Shown one piece after another: positions 16,154 to 24,394 of a stretch of 37,119 bases of DNA. The notes below the pieces were generated by a model. The model worked only from the letters and a program-made list of their open reading frames with translations. It did no database searches and was not told where the DNA came from. The position numbers were made by a program, and so were the translations under genes. Each line of letters starts with the position of its first letter. Position 1 is the first letter of the stretch. The DNA lies in the NCBI GenBank assembly GCA_944380935.1, contig CALWJF010000067.1, positions 1-37,119 of the forward strand, read 5' to 3'. The stretch comes from an uncultured Clostridia bacterium. Its GTDB lineage: Bacteria > Bacillota > Clostridia > Oscillospirales > QAMX01.

Positions 16154-17539
16154 ATGGCACATGAAAAAATCCCCTATAAAATTTATCTTTCGGAAGAAGA
16201 AATGCCGAAAACCTGGTATAACGTCCGAGCGGACATGAAAAACAAACCCGCGCCCCTGCTCAATCCCGCTACGTTTGAACCCATGGGCTTTGAAGATCTG
16301 CGTCCCGTCTTTTGTGACGAGCTGATCCGGCAGGAACTCGATAACGATACCCGTGAAATTCCAATCCCAACCGAAATCCGTGATTTTTATAAAATGTATC
16401 GGCCTGCCCCATTGGTACGCGCATACTGCCTGGAAGAAAAACTGCAGACGCCCGCCAAAATCTATTATAAATTTGAGGGTAACAATACATCCGGTTCCCA
16501 TAAACTGAATTCCGCTATTGCCCAGGCTTATTATGCAAAAATGCAGGGACTTACCGGTGTTACAACTGAAACCGGCGCAGGACAGTGGGGTACAGCGCTT
16601 TCCATGGCTTGCGCTTACCTTGGCTTGGACTGCAAAGTATTTATGGTTAAAGTCAGCTACGAACAAAAGCCTTTCCGCCGTGAAGTAATGCGTACCTACG
16701 GCGCATCCGTAACGCCTTCCCCGTCTATGGAAACAGCCGTCGGACGTAAAATCCTGGCTGAACATCCCGGGACCGGCGGAAGCCTTGGCTGCGCAATTTC
16801 CGAAGCGGTTGAAGTCGCAACTTCTACTCCCGGTTACCGCTATGTGTTGGGGAGCGTACTCAACCAGGTCCTGCTGCACCAATCCATTATCGGTTGCGAA
16901 ACCAAAATTGCGTTGGATAAATATGGCGTCGTTCCGGATATCATCATCGGCTGCGCCGGCGGCGGCTCCAATCTTGGCGGCCTGATTTCCCCCTTTATGG
17001 GTGAAAAACTTCGCGGTGAGCGCGACTACCGGTTCATCGCCGTTGAACCGGCTTCCTGTCCAAGTCTCACACGCGGCCGCTTTGCTTACGATTTCTGTGA
17101 CACCGGCATGGTCTGCCCCCTGGCAAAAATGTATACCCTCGGTTCTTCTTTTATTCCCTCTGCCAACCACGCCGGCGGCCTTCGTTACCACGGCATGAGT
17201 TCCGTTCTTTCCCAGCTCTATCACGATGGGTATATGGAAGCCGTTGCCGTTGAGCAGACAAAGGTCTTTGAAGCTGCGGAACAGTTTGCCCGTGTCGAGG
17301 GCATCCTCCCGGCCCCGGAGTCCAGCCACGCGATCCGCGTAGCCATCGATGAAGCGCTCAAATGCAAGGAAACCGGTGAAGAAAAAACCATCGTCTTTGG
17401 TTTGACCGGCACCGGGTATTTCGATATGCTCGCTTATGAAAAATTCCATAACGGCGAAATGCAAGATTTTATCCCCTCCGACGCACAGCTGGAAGAGAGT
17501 TTTGCAAAACTTCCGAAAGTTCCCGGATGCGATGCCTGA
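16154..17539 (+). CDS. trpB2: Tryptophan synthase beta chain-like protein TrpB2
   Basis: This pyridoxal-phosphate enzyme joins indole to serine to make tryptophan. At 461 residues it has the long N-terminus of the TrpB2 class (IPYKIYLSEEEMPKTWYNVRADM...), unlike the roughly 400-residue TrpB1. The PLP lysine lies in NNTSGSHKLNSA near residue 117, the ETGAGQWG substrate loop is intact, and the phosphate-binding glycine run CAGGGSN is clear. TrpB2 proteins usually lack the TrpA contact surface and may act alone, salvaging free indole. No trpA or other trp genes are present. It is controlled by a tryptophan T-box. Ribosome site AAAGGAGA; a hairpin terminator follows. Confidence 0.95.
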   Translation: MAHEKIPYKIYLSEEEMPKTWYNVRADMKNKPAPLLNPATFEPMGFEDLRPVFCDELIRQELDNDTREIPIPTEIRDFYKMYRPAPLVRAYCLEEKLQTPAKIYYKFEGNNTSGSHKLNSAIAQAYYAKMQGLTGVTTETGAGQWGTALSMACAYLGLDCKVFMVKVSYEQKPFRREVMRTYGASVTPSPSMETAVGRKILAEHPGTGGSLGCAISEAVEVATSTPGYRYVLGSVLNQVLLHQSIIGCETKIALDKYGVVPDIIIGCAGGGSNLGGLISPFMGEKLRGERDYRFIAVEPASCPSLTRGRFAYDFCDTGMVCPLAKMYTLGSSFIPSANHAGGLRYHGMSSVLSQLYHDGYMEAVAVEQTKVFEAAEQFARVEGILPAPESSHAIRVAIDEALKCKETGEEKTIVFGLTGTGYFDMLAYEKFHNGEMQDFIPSDAQLEESFAKLPKVPGCDA

Positions 17540-17561
17540 TTTTAATCCAAATGAATCGTAT

Positions 17562-17599
17562 AACCCCCATAGCCGAAGATTTCCTCGGTTATGGGGGTT
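17562..17599 (+). terminator. Terminator of trpB2
   Basis: A perfect 15-base-pair stem (17562-17576 with 17585-17599) shortly after the trpB2 stop. The following tract is only moderately T-rich (GTTTGCATTG). Confidence 0.8.
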
Positions 17600-17630
17600 G
17601 TTTGCATTGCTGTCAAATTCTTCAAAGAAA

Positions 17631-17654
17631 AAACCTCCGGAAAACCGGAGGTTT
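17631..17654 (-). terminator. Terminator of tRNA-Cys
   Basis: A 10-base-pair stem (17631-17640 with 17645-17654), loop of four, followed on the minus strand by TTTTTTCTTTG. It lies about 28 bases past the tRNA 3' end. Confidence 0.88.
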
Positions 17655-17681
17655 TTCACAGCTTCTATCCAGCTGCCCTAT

Positions 17682-17755
17682 TGGAGGCGCCACCCGGAAT
17701 CGGACCGGGGATAAAGGTTTTGCAGACCTCTGCCTTACCGCTTGGCTATGGCGCC
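17682..17755 (-). tRNA. tRNA-Cys (anticodon GCA)
   Basis: On the minus strand the acceptor GGCGCCA (17755-17749) pairs with TGGCGCC. The D-arm (AGCCAAGCGGTAAGGC), the anticodon loop CTGCAAA with GCA, and the T-arm with GGTCCGATTCC are all present. The discriminator is U, as expected for tRNA-Cys, and the 3' CCA is encoded (17684-17682). The 74-base length without a long variable arm rules out Leu, Ser or Tyr. It has its own promoter and terminator. Confidence 0.97.
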
Positions 17756-17775
17756 GTCGTCCTGAAAACGTTGTT

Positions 17776-17804
17776 ATTATACTATGGATCTTTTCTCTTG
17801 TCAA
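17776..17804 (-). promoter_or_regulatory. Consensus promoter of tRNA-Cys
   Basis: On the minus strand a perfect TTGACA (17804-17799), 17 bases, and a perfect TATAAT (17781-17776), 20 bases before the tRNA. It is divergent from the metal-efflux promoter. Confidence 0.93.
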
Positions 17805-17861
17805 GCCAAAAAAAGCATGGACACCATACAAAAAATTTATCGCTGAATTTGCAATTTCCTC

Positions 17862-17891
17862 TTGACAATTGAAGGTGTATGCAACTATACT
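17862..17891 (+). promoter_or_regulatory. Promoter of the metal-efflux operon
   Basis: TTGACA (17862-17867), an 18-base spacer, TATACT (17886-17891). The operator palindrome begins 17 bases after the -10 box, so a bound repressor would block transcription start or clearance. Confidence 0.85.
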
Positions 17892-17907
17892 ATATGCATA
17901 AAACAGT

Positions 17908-17921
17908 TGAGCAATTGCTCA
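17908..17921. promoter_or_regulatory. Likely ArsR/SmtB-family operator
   Basis: TGAGCAATTGCTCA is a perfect 14-base palindrome placed between the -10 box and the ribosome site (CGGAGGA) of the HMA gene. Its form fits ArsR/CadC-type operators, and an ArsR-family gene lies at the other end of the module. No copy is visible at the arsR promoter. Confidence 0.75.
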
Positions 17922-17941
17922 TCTGAATTTCGGAGGATGCT

Positions 17942-18163
17942 ATGAAAAAGACATTTTTGCTTGTCGGTCTTGACTGTCCCAACTGCGCTGCAGAAATCGA
18001 GCGCAATATCCGCGCCATTCCCGGCGTTACCGACGCCAGCGTCAGTTTTATCACCACAAAAATGACCATTGAAGCCATGGAGACCCAGATGGAAGAAATT
18101 ACAAAAAAAGCAAAAAAGATTGCCCGCCGTGTCGAACATGCCATAGAAATTCAGGAAATATAA
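17942..18163 (+). CDS. Heavy-metal-associated (HMA) domain protein
   Basis: This 73-residue protein is a single ferredoxin-like HMA domain. The metal site is GLDCPNCA with Cys12 and Cys15, followed by EIERNIRAIPGVTDASVSFITTKMTIE, the normal beta-alpha-beta pattern. Such domains carry soft metal ions (Cu+, Zn2+, Cd2+). The downstream ATPase lacks its usual N-terminal HMA domain, so this gene probably supplies it as a separate chain; the gap is only 12 bases. The Asp before the first Cys (GLDCPNC) is typical of zinc/cadmium-type ATPase domains, while copper chaperones more often read GMxCxxC. Confidence 0.9.
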   Translation: MKKTFLLVGLDCPNCAAEIERNIRAIPGVTDASVSFITTKMTIEAMETQMEEITKKAKKIARRVEHAIEIQEI

Positions 18164-18175
18164 AAGGGTTCTTTT

Positions 18176-20014
18176 ATGAAGAAAGATATACTTCGTATTT
18201 CGGTTGGCGCAATATTTTTTCTCTGTGCGTTACTGATTCGGCCCGTCCCGGAGTCCGTTACAATTTTACTGTATGCTTTGGCTTATTTTATCTGCGGCGC
18301 GCCCGTGCTGTATCAGGCATTACGCAATATCCTTCGCGGTCGTATTTTTGATGAAAATTTCCTTATGGCAATTGCCTCTTTGGGTGCATTCCTAATCTCT
18401 GAATATCCGGAAGCAGTCGCCGTTATGATTTTTTACCAGATCGGCGAAATGTTTGAACACTATGCAGTATCTCGTTCCCGCCGTTCCATTGCAAGTCTAA
18501 TGCAGATCCGCCCGGATCATGCGAATGTCCGGCGGGAAGGCGGCGTACGGACTGTGGCGCCGGAGGAGGTTTCAGTCGGCGAAGAAATTGTGGTGCGGCC
18601 CGGCGAGAAAATCCCGCTCGACGGTTATGTAATCGAAGGCATTTCTGCGCTGGATAGTTCTGCATTGACCGGTGAAAGCCTTCCGCGCGACGTCGTACCG
18701 GGCGATGAAGTGCTTTCCGGCTGTGTCAATCTCAGCGCCGTATTGACGGTGCAGGTCGAGCGGGCGTTCCATGATTCTACCGTCAGCCGGATCCTGGATC
18801 TTGTGGAAAACGCTGCGGCGAAAAAATCTGCTTCGGAAAACTTCATTTCCCGGTTTGCCGCCGTCTATACGCCGGCTGTTGTCACAGCTGCGGCGCTGCT
18901 GGCGCTGATCCCATCTCTGATTACCGGACAATGGAGCGTATGGGTATATCGTGCGCTGAACTTTCTGGTTGTTTCCTGTCCCTGCGCGTTGGTTGTTTCC
19001 GTTCCGCTTTCTTTCTTCGGTGGAATCGGAGGTGCATCCCGTGCCGGAATCCTTGTTAAAGGCGGGAACTATCTGGAAGCGCTGGCAAATACGGAAATAG
19101 TCGTATTTGATAAAACCGGTACGCTGACCGAAGGTGTTTTTGAGGTTAGCGCAGTGGAACCGGTTGGGATAGAAGCCGGCCAGCTGCTTCATTATGCCGC
19201 CGCGGCCGAACATTTTTCCAGCCATCCGATTTCCCAGTCCATCCAAAAAGCTTATGGCAATGCGGTTGACGAAACTACCGTTCGCGGTGTCCGGGAAATC
19301 CCAGGGCAGGGAATCGAAGCCCAAGTCGACGGCGTACCGGTCTGGGTTGGCAACGACAAGCTCATGCAAACGCTTGGTATCCGTATTCCTCCGGTTCAGG
19401 GTTCCGGTACCATTGTATATGTGGCACGTGACGGTACATACTGCGGTTTGATCCGCATTTCCGATCGGATAAAACCGGACGCAAGCCAGGCGATCCGTCA
19501 GCTGCGTGCCTGCGGCGTAAAAAAACTCTACATGCTTTCCGGCGACCGCAAACAGACTGCACAGGAAGTCGGCAGGCTGCTGCAACTTGACGGCGTATAC
19601 GCCGAACTGCTTCCTGCCGATAAGGTCGAAGCATTAGAACAAATTGAAACGCAAAAATCTGCACACGGGAAACTTGCCTTTGCCGGCGACGGTATCAATG
19701 ATGCGCCGGTACTGGCACGTGCCGACATCGGGGTTGCAATGGGCGCACTGGGTTCGGATGCCGCCATCGAAAGCGCAGACGTCGTGCTTATGAATGACCA
19801 GCCTTCCCGTCTTGCTACTGCAATTGAAATTGCCCGGCGTACTGTGCGCATTGTCCGGCAAAACATCGTCCTTGCATTGACGGTAAAGGCAGCCGTCTTG
19901 ATCCTATGCGCCGTAGGCGTCACCGGAATGTGGGCCGCTGTATTCGCCGACGTCGGCGTAATGTTCCTGGCAGTATTGAATGCTTTGCGTGCGCTGCGCA
20001 GATTGGAACAATAA
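18176..20014 (+). CDS. cadA: Heavy-metal-translocating P-type ATPase (CadA/ZntA-like)
   Basis: This membrane pump exports Zn2+, Cd2+ or Pb2+ using ATP. The 612-residue chain starts directly with the membrane region, without an HMA domain. Present in order are the actuator TGES-type loop (SALTGESLP), the transport-site SCPCALVV with the CPC motif at about 268-270, the phosphorylation site DKTGTLTEG with Asp near 312, the HP motif (FSSHPISQSI), the nucleotide-binding GTIVYVARDG, and GDGINDAPVLA. The CPC motif and HP pair place it in the P1B group. Zinc/cadmium specificity is inferred from the CadA-like layout and from the CzrA-type zinc site of the nearby regulator. It is co-transcribed with the HMA protein. 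Confidence 0.94.
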   Translation: MKKDILRISVGAIFFLCALLIRPVPESVTILLYALAYFICGAPVLYQALRNILRGRIFDENFLMAIASLGAFLISEYPEAVAVMIFYQIGEMFEHYAVSRSRRSIASLMQIRPDHANVRREGGVRTVAPEEVSVGEEIVVRPGEKIPLDGYVIEGISALDSSALTGESLPRDVVPGDEVLSGCVNLSAVLTVQVERAFHDSTVSRILDLVENAAAKKSASENFISRFAAVYTPAVVTAAALLALIPSLITGQWSVWVYRALNFLVVSCPCALVVSVPLSFFGGIGGASRAGILVKGGNYLEALANTEIVVFDKTGTLTEGVFEVSAVEPVGIEAGQLLHYAAAAEHFSSHPISQSIQKAYGNAVDETTVRGVREIPGQGIEAQVDGVPVWVGNDKLMQTLGIRIPPVQGSGTIVYVARDGTYCGLIRISDRIKPDASQAIRQLRACGVKKLYMLSGDRKQTAQEVGRLLQLDGVYAELLPADKVEALEQIETQKSAHGKLAFAGDGINDAPVLARADIGVAMGALGSDAAIESADVVLMNDQPSRLATAIEIARRTVRIVRQNIVLALTVKAAVLILCAVGVTGMWAAVFADVGVMFLAVLNALRALRRLEQ

Positions 20015-20035
20015 CTACCTGTTATTTTTAAGCCC

Positions 20036-20075
20036 AACCCCCCTGGCAGAATCTAAAAAATCTGCCAGGGGGGTT
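20036..20075. terminator. Terminator between the ATPase and arsR genes
   Basis: A perfect 15-base-pair stem (20036-20050 with 20061-20075), then GAATTTTTC on the plus strand. It lies between the convergent ATPase and arsR genes. The minus-strand side is less U-rich (GGGCTTAAAAATAAC). Confidence 0.9.
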
Positions 20076-20132
20076 GAATTTTTCATTTTGCTGTAAGTTT
20101 TAAAGTGCAGGTTCCGTAAGGCAAACCAATTC

Positions 20133-20498
20133 CTACAGTCCTTTTTTATGCCGGACATGCACAAGCGTCGTATGCAGCACATCCACAACATGCTGATCGT
20201 CTAAAGAATAATAAATATTTTTTCCTGCTCGACGCGCTTTAACCAAACCCTCGCCCCGAAGAAAGCGCAGCTGATGCGATACCGCTGACTTTGTCATGGC
20301 AAGCGAAGCTGCCAGATCGCCAACACAAACCTCATGCTGTGCTAATGCATAGAGAATGCGCATCCGGGTCGGATCGGAAACTGCTTTACAAAATGCCACC
20401 GCGCCTTCCAATAGCGCCGGCGTCAGCATATTGGCCCGAATTTCGGCTACCGCCTGCACATCTACAATTGGCGCTTGCTCTCCTTTTCGCACTGTCAT
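20133..20498 (-). CDS. ArsR/SmtB-family metal-sensing repressor (CzrA-like zinc site)
   Basis: This winged-helix repressor of 121 residues would release DNA on binding metal. It shows the ArsR core: FCKAVSDPTRMRILYALAQHEVCVGDLA, then the recognition helix TKSAVSHQLRFLRGEGLV and the wing RRAGKNIYYSLDD. The alpha-5 metal site Asp101, His103, His114, His117 has exactly the spacing of SmtB and CzrA zinc sites. The alpha-3 site of CadC (CxC) is reduced to Cys58-Val-Gly60, so cadmium/lead sensing through alpha-3 is unlikely. I chose ATG 20498 for its GGAGGGGGA ribosome site; the longer open frame adds 43 unlike residues. It converges on the ATPase gene it most likely controls. Confidence 0.92.
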   Translation of the reverse strand: MTVRKGEQAPIVDVQAVAEIRANMLTPALLEGAVAFCKAVSDPTRMRILYALAQHEVCVGDLAASLAMTKSAVSHQLRFLRGEGLVKARRAGKNIYYSLDDQHVVDVLHTTLVHVRHKKGL

Positions 20499-20583
20499 CG
20501 CGTCCTTTTCCCCCTCCGTTTTTCTGCATCCATGCACAGCCGCCCACACGCTCCGGTTTTCCAGGGACAGTTCCTTTTTTTCT

Positions 20584-20611
20584 ATTATCGCACATTCCGA
20601 AAAGTTTACAA
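20584..20611 (-). promoter_or_regulatory. Promoter of the arsR-family gene
   Basis: On the minus strand: TTGTAA (20611-20606), a 16-base spacer, GATAAT (20589-20584), 85 bases before the start codon. It is divergent from the promoter of the TerB-domain gene about 60 bases away. Confidence 0.6.
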
Positions 20612-20671
20612 GAGTGTTTCCCTGCAAAATCTGTTTTTTGTTGCCAACCTCGGAAATACCACAAATCTTTC

Positions 20672-20700
20672 TTGTAAAAATAAGCGTGTGTTGCTATAAT
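20672..20700 (+). promoter_or_regulatory. Promoter of the TerB-domain/ATPase unit
   Basis: TTGTAA (20672-20677), a 17-base spacer and a perfect TATAAT (20695-20700). The gene starts only 27 bases later, leaving a leader of about 20 bases and no room for a riboswitch. Confidence 0.8.
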
Positions 20701-20726
20701 AAATAGAATAAGGATGGTGAAACTGT

Positions 20727-22979
20727 ATGGATGGACCTTTTTATGACATAAAAATTCCGCGCCGCCCTTCCGAACAAACCTGTCCGGAAGACTTTGCCAT
20801 ACATTTCGCCTTTTTAAGACAACGAGGTGTGCTGCGTCTGGATCTTCACGGAGACTCCATGCCGCTGCAATACAGCGGTAAGGGGCGTATTTTGCTGCAA
20901 AATGGATTTTTCCGGATTGCACAGCTGGCTACGCTTGACCCTTTCCTGATCGAACGCCGCTTTATCCCGTCTAAATTTTTCAAAATCTTTTTCCGCGTGC
21001 AGTATCCCAAAATTTCTGCCTGCGGATGGCCGGTTACAAGCGAACTGACGATGGAAAAAACACCGGCCCTGCAGCTGTGCATCGATACCACAGATCCAGG
21101 GAACCCTGTATGCAACGTGCGCTGGAATATCCGCCGGGAAGCATTTTCTTTTCTCGATGGGTTTGAAGAATATGTGATCTGTGATGGCTGCTGCTATCCT
21201 GGTCCGCGTTCAGTTCTCAATACCGTGGCGCACCTATCCGACGGAATACACAAACTCGATGAAGCTATGCTTACCGCTCTGCGCCGCCATTATCAGGACG
21301 CGCCTTACCTGTTCACGCTTCAGGGAGAGGACCCAAGAAAAGCGAACCTTCCACACCGCGCCAATCCGCAGATACACAAAAATCCATCCGTCAATCCGGT
21401 CATCCAACAAACGTTTTCAGATATTTTGGATTTGAGCGATTCCCGTCCTGCTGCCGCACCTCCGGAACGCAATTTGGCCGGCAGCAGTATACCGTCTGCT
21501 CCGCCCAAAAAGATTTCCATGGACGGGCCTGCGCTGTTATCTTTTTCCCATACAGCCAATATACGCGCGGAAAATGGGAAATTTTCTTTCTTCACCATTG
21601 AAGCCCGTCGTTTTGCCGAATATCGTCCGGAAAAAGCGGAATTTGTACCTTTTACCTGCTATTGGCCGATCTATTCTAAAATGTCGCGTGAACAACGCGC
21701 CTGGTATTTTTACTGGCGCGACCAGTTTCGGCAGAGAAATGCATTAAAAACCGATCTTTCTTATATTTTTGTTTGCATTTATGAACTGATCAACCGTGCG
21801 TACGGGAGCGTAGAGGAGGGATTGGATACCCTTTTTTCGCTTTGGCGCACGTATCGCAAACCCTTCCCGCGGCTGGATTACTATATGCCGGTTTACTGTG
21901 CTGATTATATGATTTTAAACGGGTTGCACAACCGGCTGGGAGAAATACAACAGCACTTTTCCCTCGCGCCCGGTTCCATGCGCCCTTTTGCCGAACTTTA
22001 TATCAACGATTTGCTGCGCGAAGGTTTGCATGCTCTTCCGTTTGAGTTATTGTGCGAGCTGTCTGATTATAAGCTTCTGCAAAGCCGCTTCTATCAGCAG
22101 CAGCCTGAATTATGCCAAGATATGATACGGCAGGTTTTATCCGAACTCGATCATGCCATGCGTGCGGCAAAAAATCAACCTTTGCTTTCTGCGTTTTCTC
22201 CGGCACCGGTAACTATAAACTGGACCGCATATTCCGGAGCCGTCTGCGGCCGCAGCGCAGCACGGCAAATCTGTGCACAATATATTCCCTATACCGGCGA
22301 CCCCGCCATACGAACATTTCTTACCGGTGTCTTCAAACACACGGAAAACGGCCTGCGCAAACGTTCAGGTTATGCCGGACGCTTACGCGGTTATACCCTG
22401 AGCCAACCGGTTTGTACACTCATTGACCGTGTTACCGGCGTTTCCAGTGTTAAAGCAGCCGCTCATACCGACCACTCCCCATCCGTGCAGACACCGCAGC
22501 CAATCGAAATTGACTTGGAGGCCGCAAAAAAATTGGAGCTTGCGTCCTGGGAAAACACGAAAAGACTCATTGATGCGGTAGAATCCACACAGCAGACGCC
22601 GCAGGATGCAGATATTCTGTCTCCAACGGTTACACCTCTTCCCACGTCCGTCCCCCAGATGCCGGAACAGACGCAGGTTTCTCTTCCTGCCGATTTTTCG
22701 CAATATGCGGACGCTTATACAGCGTTTGCCGCCGCGCTTTCGCAATTTCAGCGCACGTTTTTATCTGCATTGCTTGACGGGGCATCCTATGATACCCTAT
22801 CTACGTTGGCGGCCCGGGAATTTTCTTTTCCGGAAGCCGTTTTCGAAACGTTGAACGAACTGGCGCAAAGCTGCATCGGCGATCTGATTCTGGCGCCGGA
22901 CAGCGGAGAAATTTATGAAGAACATAAGCAGGCGCTTCAGCATGCGCTTGCCGAATCAACAGGAGGACCCAATGGCTGA
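20727..22979 (+). CDS. TerB_N and TerB_C domain protein
   Basis: This cytosolic protein of 750 residues has no membrane segment or signal peptide. Residues 1-220 are not recognised. After a low-complexity linker, a TerB_N domain spans about 290-480; its signature is SKMSREQRAWYFYWRDQFRQ near 317, followed by TDLSYIFVCIYELIN. A TerB_C domain covers about 595-745 (LEAAKKLELASWENTKRLI onward, ending CIGDLILAPDSGEIYEEHKQAL). These domains are known from comparative genomics of Ter-linked stress and defence systems; their molecular role is unclear. The stop codon lies inside the start of the ATPase gene (8-base overlap), so the two products probably act as one complex. It is not a classic small TerB tellurite protein. 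Confidence 0.85.
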   Translation: MDGPFYDIKIPRRPSEQTCPEDFAIHFAFLRQRGVLRLDLHGDSMPLQYSGKGRILLQNGFFRIAQLATLDPFLIERRFIPSKFFKIFFRVQYPKISACGWPVTSELTMEKTPALQLCIDTTDPGNPVCNVRWNIRREAFSFLDGFEEYVICDGCCYPGPRSVLNTVAHLSDGIHKLDEAMLTALRRHYQDAPYLFTLQGEDPRKANLPHRANPQIHKNPSVNPVIQQTFSDILDLSDSRPAAAPPERNLAGSSIPSAPPKKISMDGPALLSFSHTANIRAENGKFSFFTIEARRFAEYRPEKAEFVPFTCYWPIYSKMSREQRAWYFYWRDQFRQRNALKTDLSYIFVCIYELINRAYGSVEEGLDTLFSLWRTYRKPFPRLDYYMPVYCADYMILNGLHNRLGEIQQHFSLAPGSMRPFAELYINDLLREGLHALPFELLCELSDYKLLQSRFYQQQPELCQDMIRQVLSELDHAMRAAKNQPLLSAFSPAPVTINWTAYSGAVCGRSAARQICAQYIPYTGDPAIRTFLTGVFKHTENGLRKRSGYAGRLRGYTLSQPVCTLIDRVTGVSSVKAAAHTDHSPSVQTPQPIEIDLEAAKKLELASWENTKRLIDAVESTQQTPQDADILSPTVTPLPTSVPQMPEQTQVSLPADFSQYADAYTAFAAALSQFQRTFLSALLDGASYDTLSTLAAREFSFPEAVFETLNELAQSCIGDLILAPDSGEIYEEHKQALQHALAESTGGPNG

Positions 22980-24300
22980 AACGATTCAGAATGTCCCAAA
23001 ACGAATCTCCGGTGCAATCCTCAATTCCCTCGCTTCCGGCGTCGTTCCCCGCACCGGGCTTGAATACATTGCAATTGGCCGTACCCGGGAAATCGCGGCA
23101 ATATTGGAGGACCTGGATACAGTGGCCGAAGGCGGCAGCGCATTCCGGATGATTTCCGGACGTTATGGTTCGGGAAAAAGCTTTTTGATCCAGCTGATGC
23201 GTTCCCATGCTATGGAACGCGGCTTCGCAGTTGCCGACGCAGACTTGTCGCCGGAACGCCGGCTTGCCGGGTCTAACCGCCAGGGACTTGCTACGTACCG
23301 GGAGCTGCTGCGCAATTTATCTACGCGCGCCGCACCTGACGGCGGTGCCTTGCCGGTAGTGCTGGCACGTTGGATCTCCAAAATCCAGGTATCCCTTGCC
23401 CGGGAAAAAAATCTGGCGCCGGGAAGCCAGGCGCTGGCCGATGCTGTCGAAGTCGAAATCATGGCGCAGATCGCCAGCTTGGAGACGCTTGTCCACGGTT
23501 TTGACTTTGCAACGGCAGTCCGCTGCTTCTACCGGGGGACAGTAGAAGGGGACGATGAACGCCGGCAGGCAGCACTGCGCTGGCTTCGCGGAGAATTTGC
23601 AACCAAAACGGAAGCCAAATCCCTGCTTCCCGTTTCCGGTATTATCGAAGATGCAAGCTGGTATGACTATCTCAAACTCATCGGTGAGCTGATGAAGCTT
23701 GCCGGACACACAGGTTTTATCGTTTTTATTGACGAAGCTGTGAACCTGTATAAAATCACCCAATCGGTATCCCGCGAAGCGAATTATGAAAAACTGCTGA
23801 ATATTTTCAATGACGCAACCCAGGGACGCCTTTCGGGTATGGCTTTTATCTTCGGCGCAACACCCCAGTGTATTGAAGACCAACGCCGCGGATTTTATAG
23901 TTATGAGGCACTCCGTTCGCGTCTGTCCGGGTCCCGATTTGCCCAGGCGGGTATTGTGGATTTTTCTGAACCGGTAATCCGCCTGCAGCCCTTGACGCCG
24001 GAAGAAATCACCGCACTTTTGAAGCGTATCCTCTATATTCATTCCCGGCATTTTGACTGGGACCCGCAGGTTACCGACGAACAGATTGCTGCACTGGTGA
24101 AGAACCTCGCCGGGCGCATGGGCGCAGAAGCGCTGTTGACGCCGCGGGAAATCGTACGGGATTTTACCGGCCTGCTGAATATTCTCCGGCAAAACCCTTC
24201 CGAAAGCTTTGACTCTCTGGCCGCCCGGCTCGATATCCGTCCTGCCGATGCCGAAGCTTCGCAGGATAAAACCAATCCCTATGCAGAATTTACGCTCTAG
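22972..24300 (+). CDS. DUF2791/BREX_ATP_bind (BrxD-like) P-loop ATPase
   Basis: This 442-residue ATPase begins with a helical segment (PKRISGAILNSLASGVVPRTGLEYIAIGR), then Walker A GRYGSGKSF (63-71) and Walker B FIVFIDEAVNL near 250-260. A sensor-like FIFGATPQCIED follows, then an arginine-rich stretch (YEALRSRLSGSRFA) and a C-terminal RLQPLTPEEITALLKRIL/LTPREIVRDFTGLLNIL lid typical of the family. The P-loop family includes BREX BrxD. ATG 22972 is chosen for its AGGAGGA site and because homology begins at IQNVPKRISGAILNSL; the frame opens earlier inside the TerB gene. Overlap with that gene implies coupled translation. No helicase, PglZ, methylase or nuclease is next to it, so this is not a BREX locus. 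Confidence 0.87.
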   Translation: MAETIQNVPKRISGAILNSLASGVVPRTGLEYIAIGRTREIAAILEDLDTVAEGGSAFRMISGRYGSGKSFLIQLMRSHAMERGFAVADADLSPERRLAGSNRQGLATYRELLRNLSTRAAPDGGALPVVLARWISKIQVSLAREKNLAPGSQALADAVEVEIMAQIASLETLVHGFDFATAVRCFYRGTVEGDDERRQAALRWLRGEFATKTEAKSLLPVSGIIEDASWYDYLKLIGELMKLAGHTGFIVFIDEAVNLYKITQSVSREANYEKLLNIFNDATQGRLSGMAFIFGATPQCIEDQRRGFYSYEALRSRLSGSRFAQAGIVDFSEPVIRLQPLTPEEITALLKRILYIHSRHFDWDPQVTDEQIAALVKNLAGRMGAEALLTPREIVRDFTGLLNILRQNPSESFDSLAARLDIRPADAEASQDKTNPYAEFTL

Positions 24301-24394
24301 GGGAAAAGATAAATCCATATTGTTTTTTTCGGCATTTATTGCAAGGCGCAAATGAATACAATGTACCGATTCTTAAAAAGGCGGTGCATACTCT

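Noticed and set aside
20133-20627. Longer ArsR-family start adding 43 residues
   Set aside because: The extra part is unlike the family and lies largely over the promoter region; ATG 20498 has a GGAGGGGGA site.
22972-24300. Calling the ATPase part of a BREX defence locus
   Set aside because: No BrxA, BrxB, BrxC, PglX, PglZ or BrxL genes are nearby; only the ATPase family is shared.
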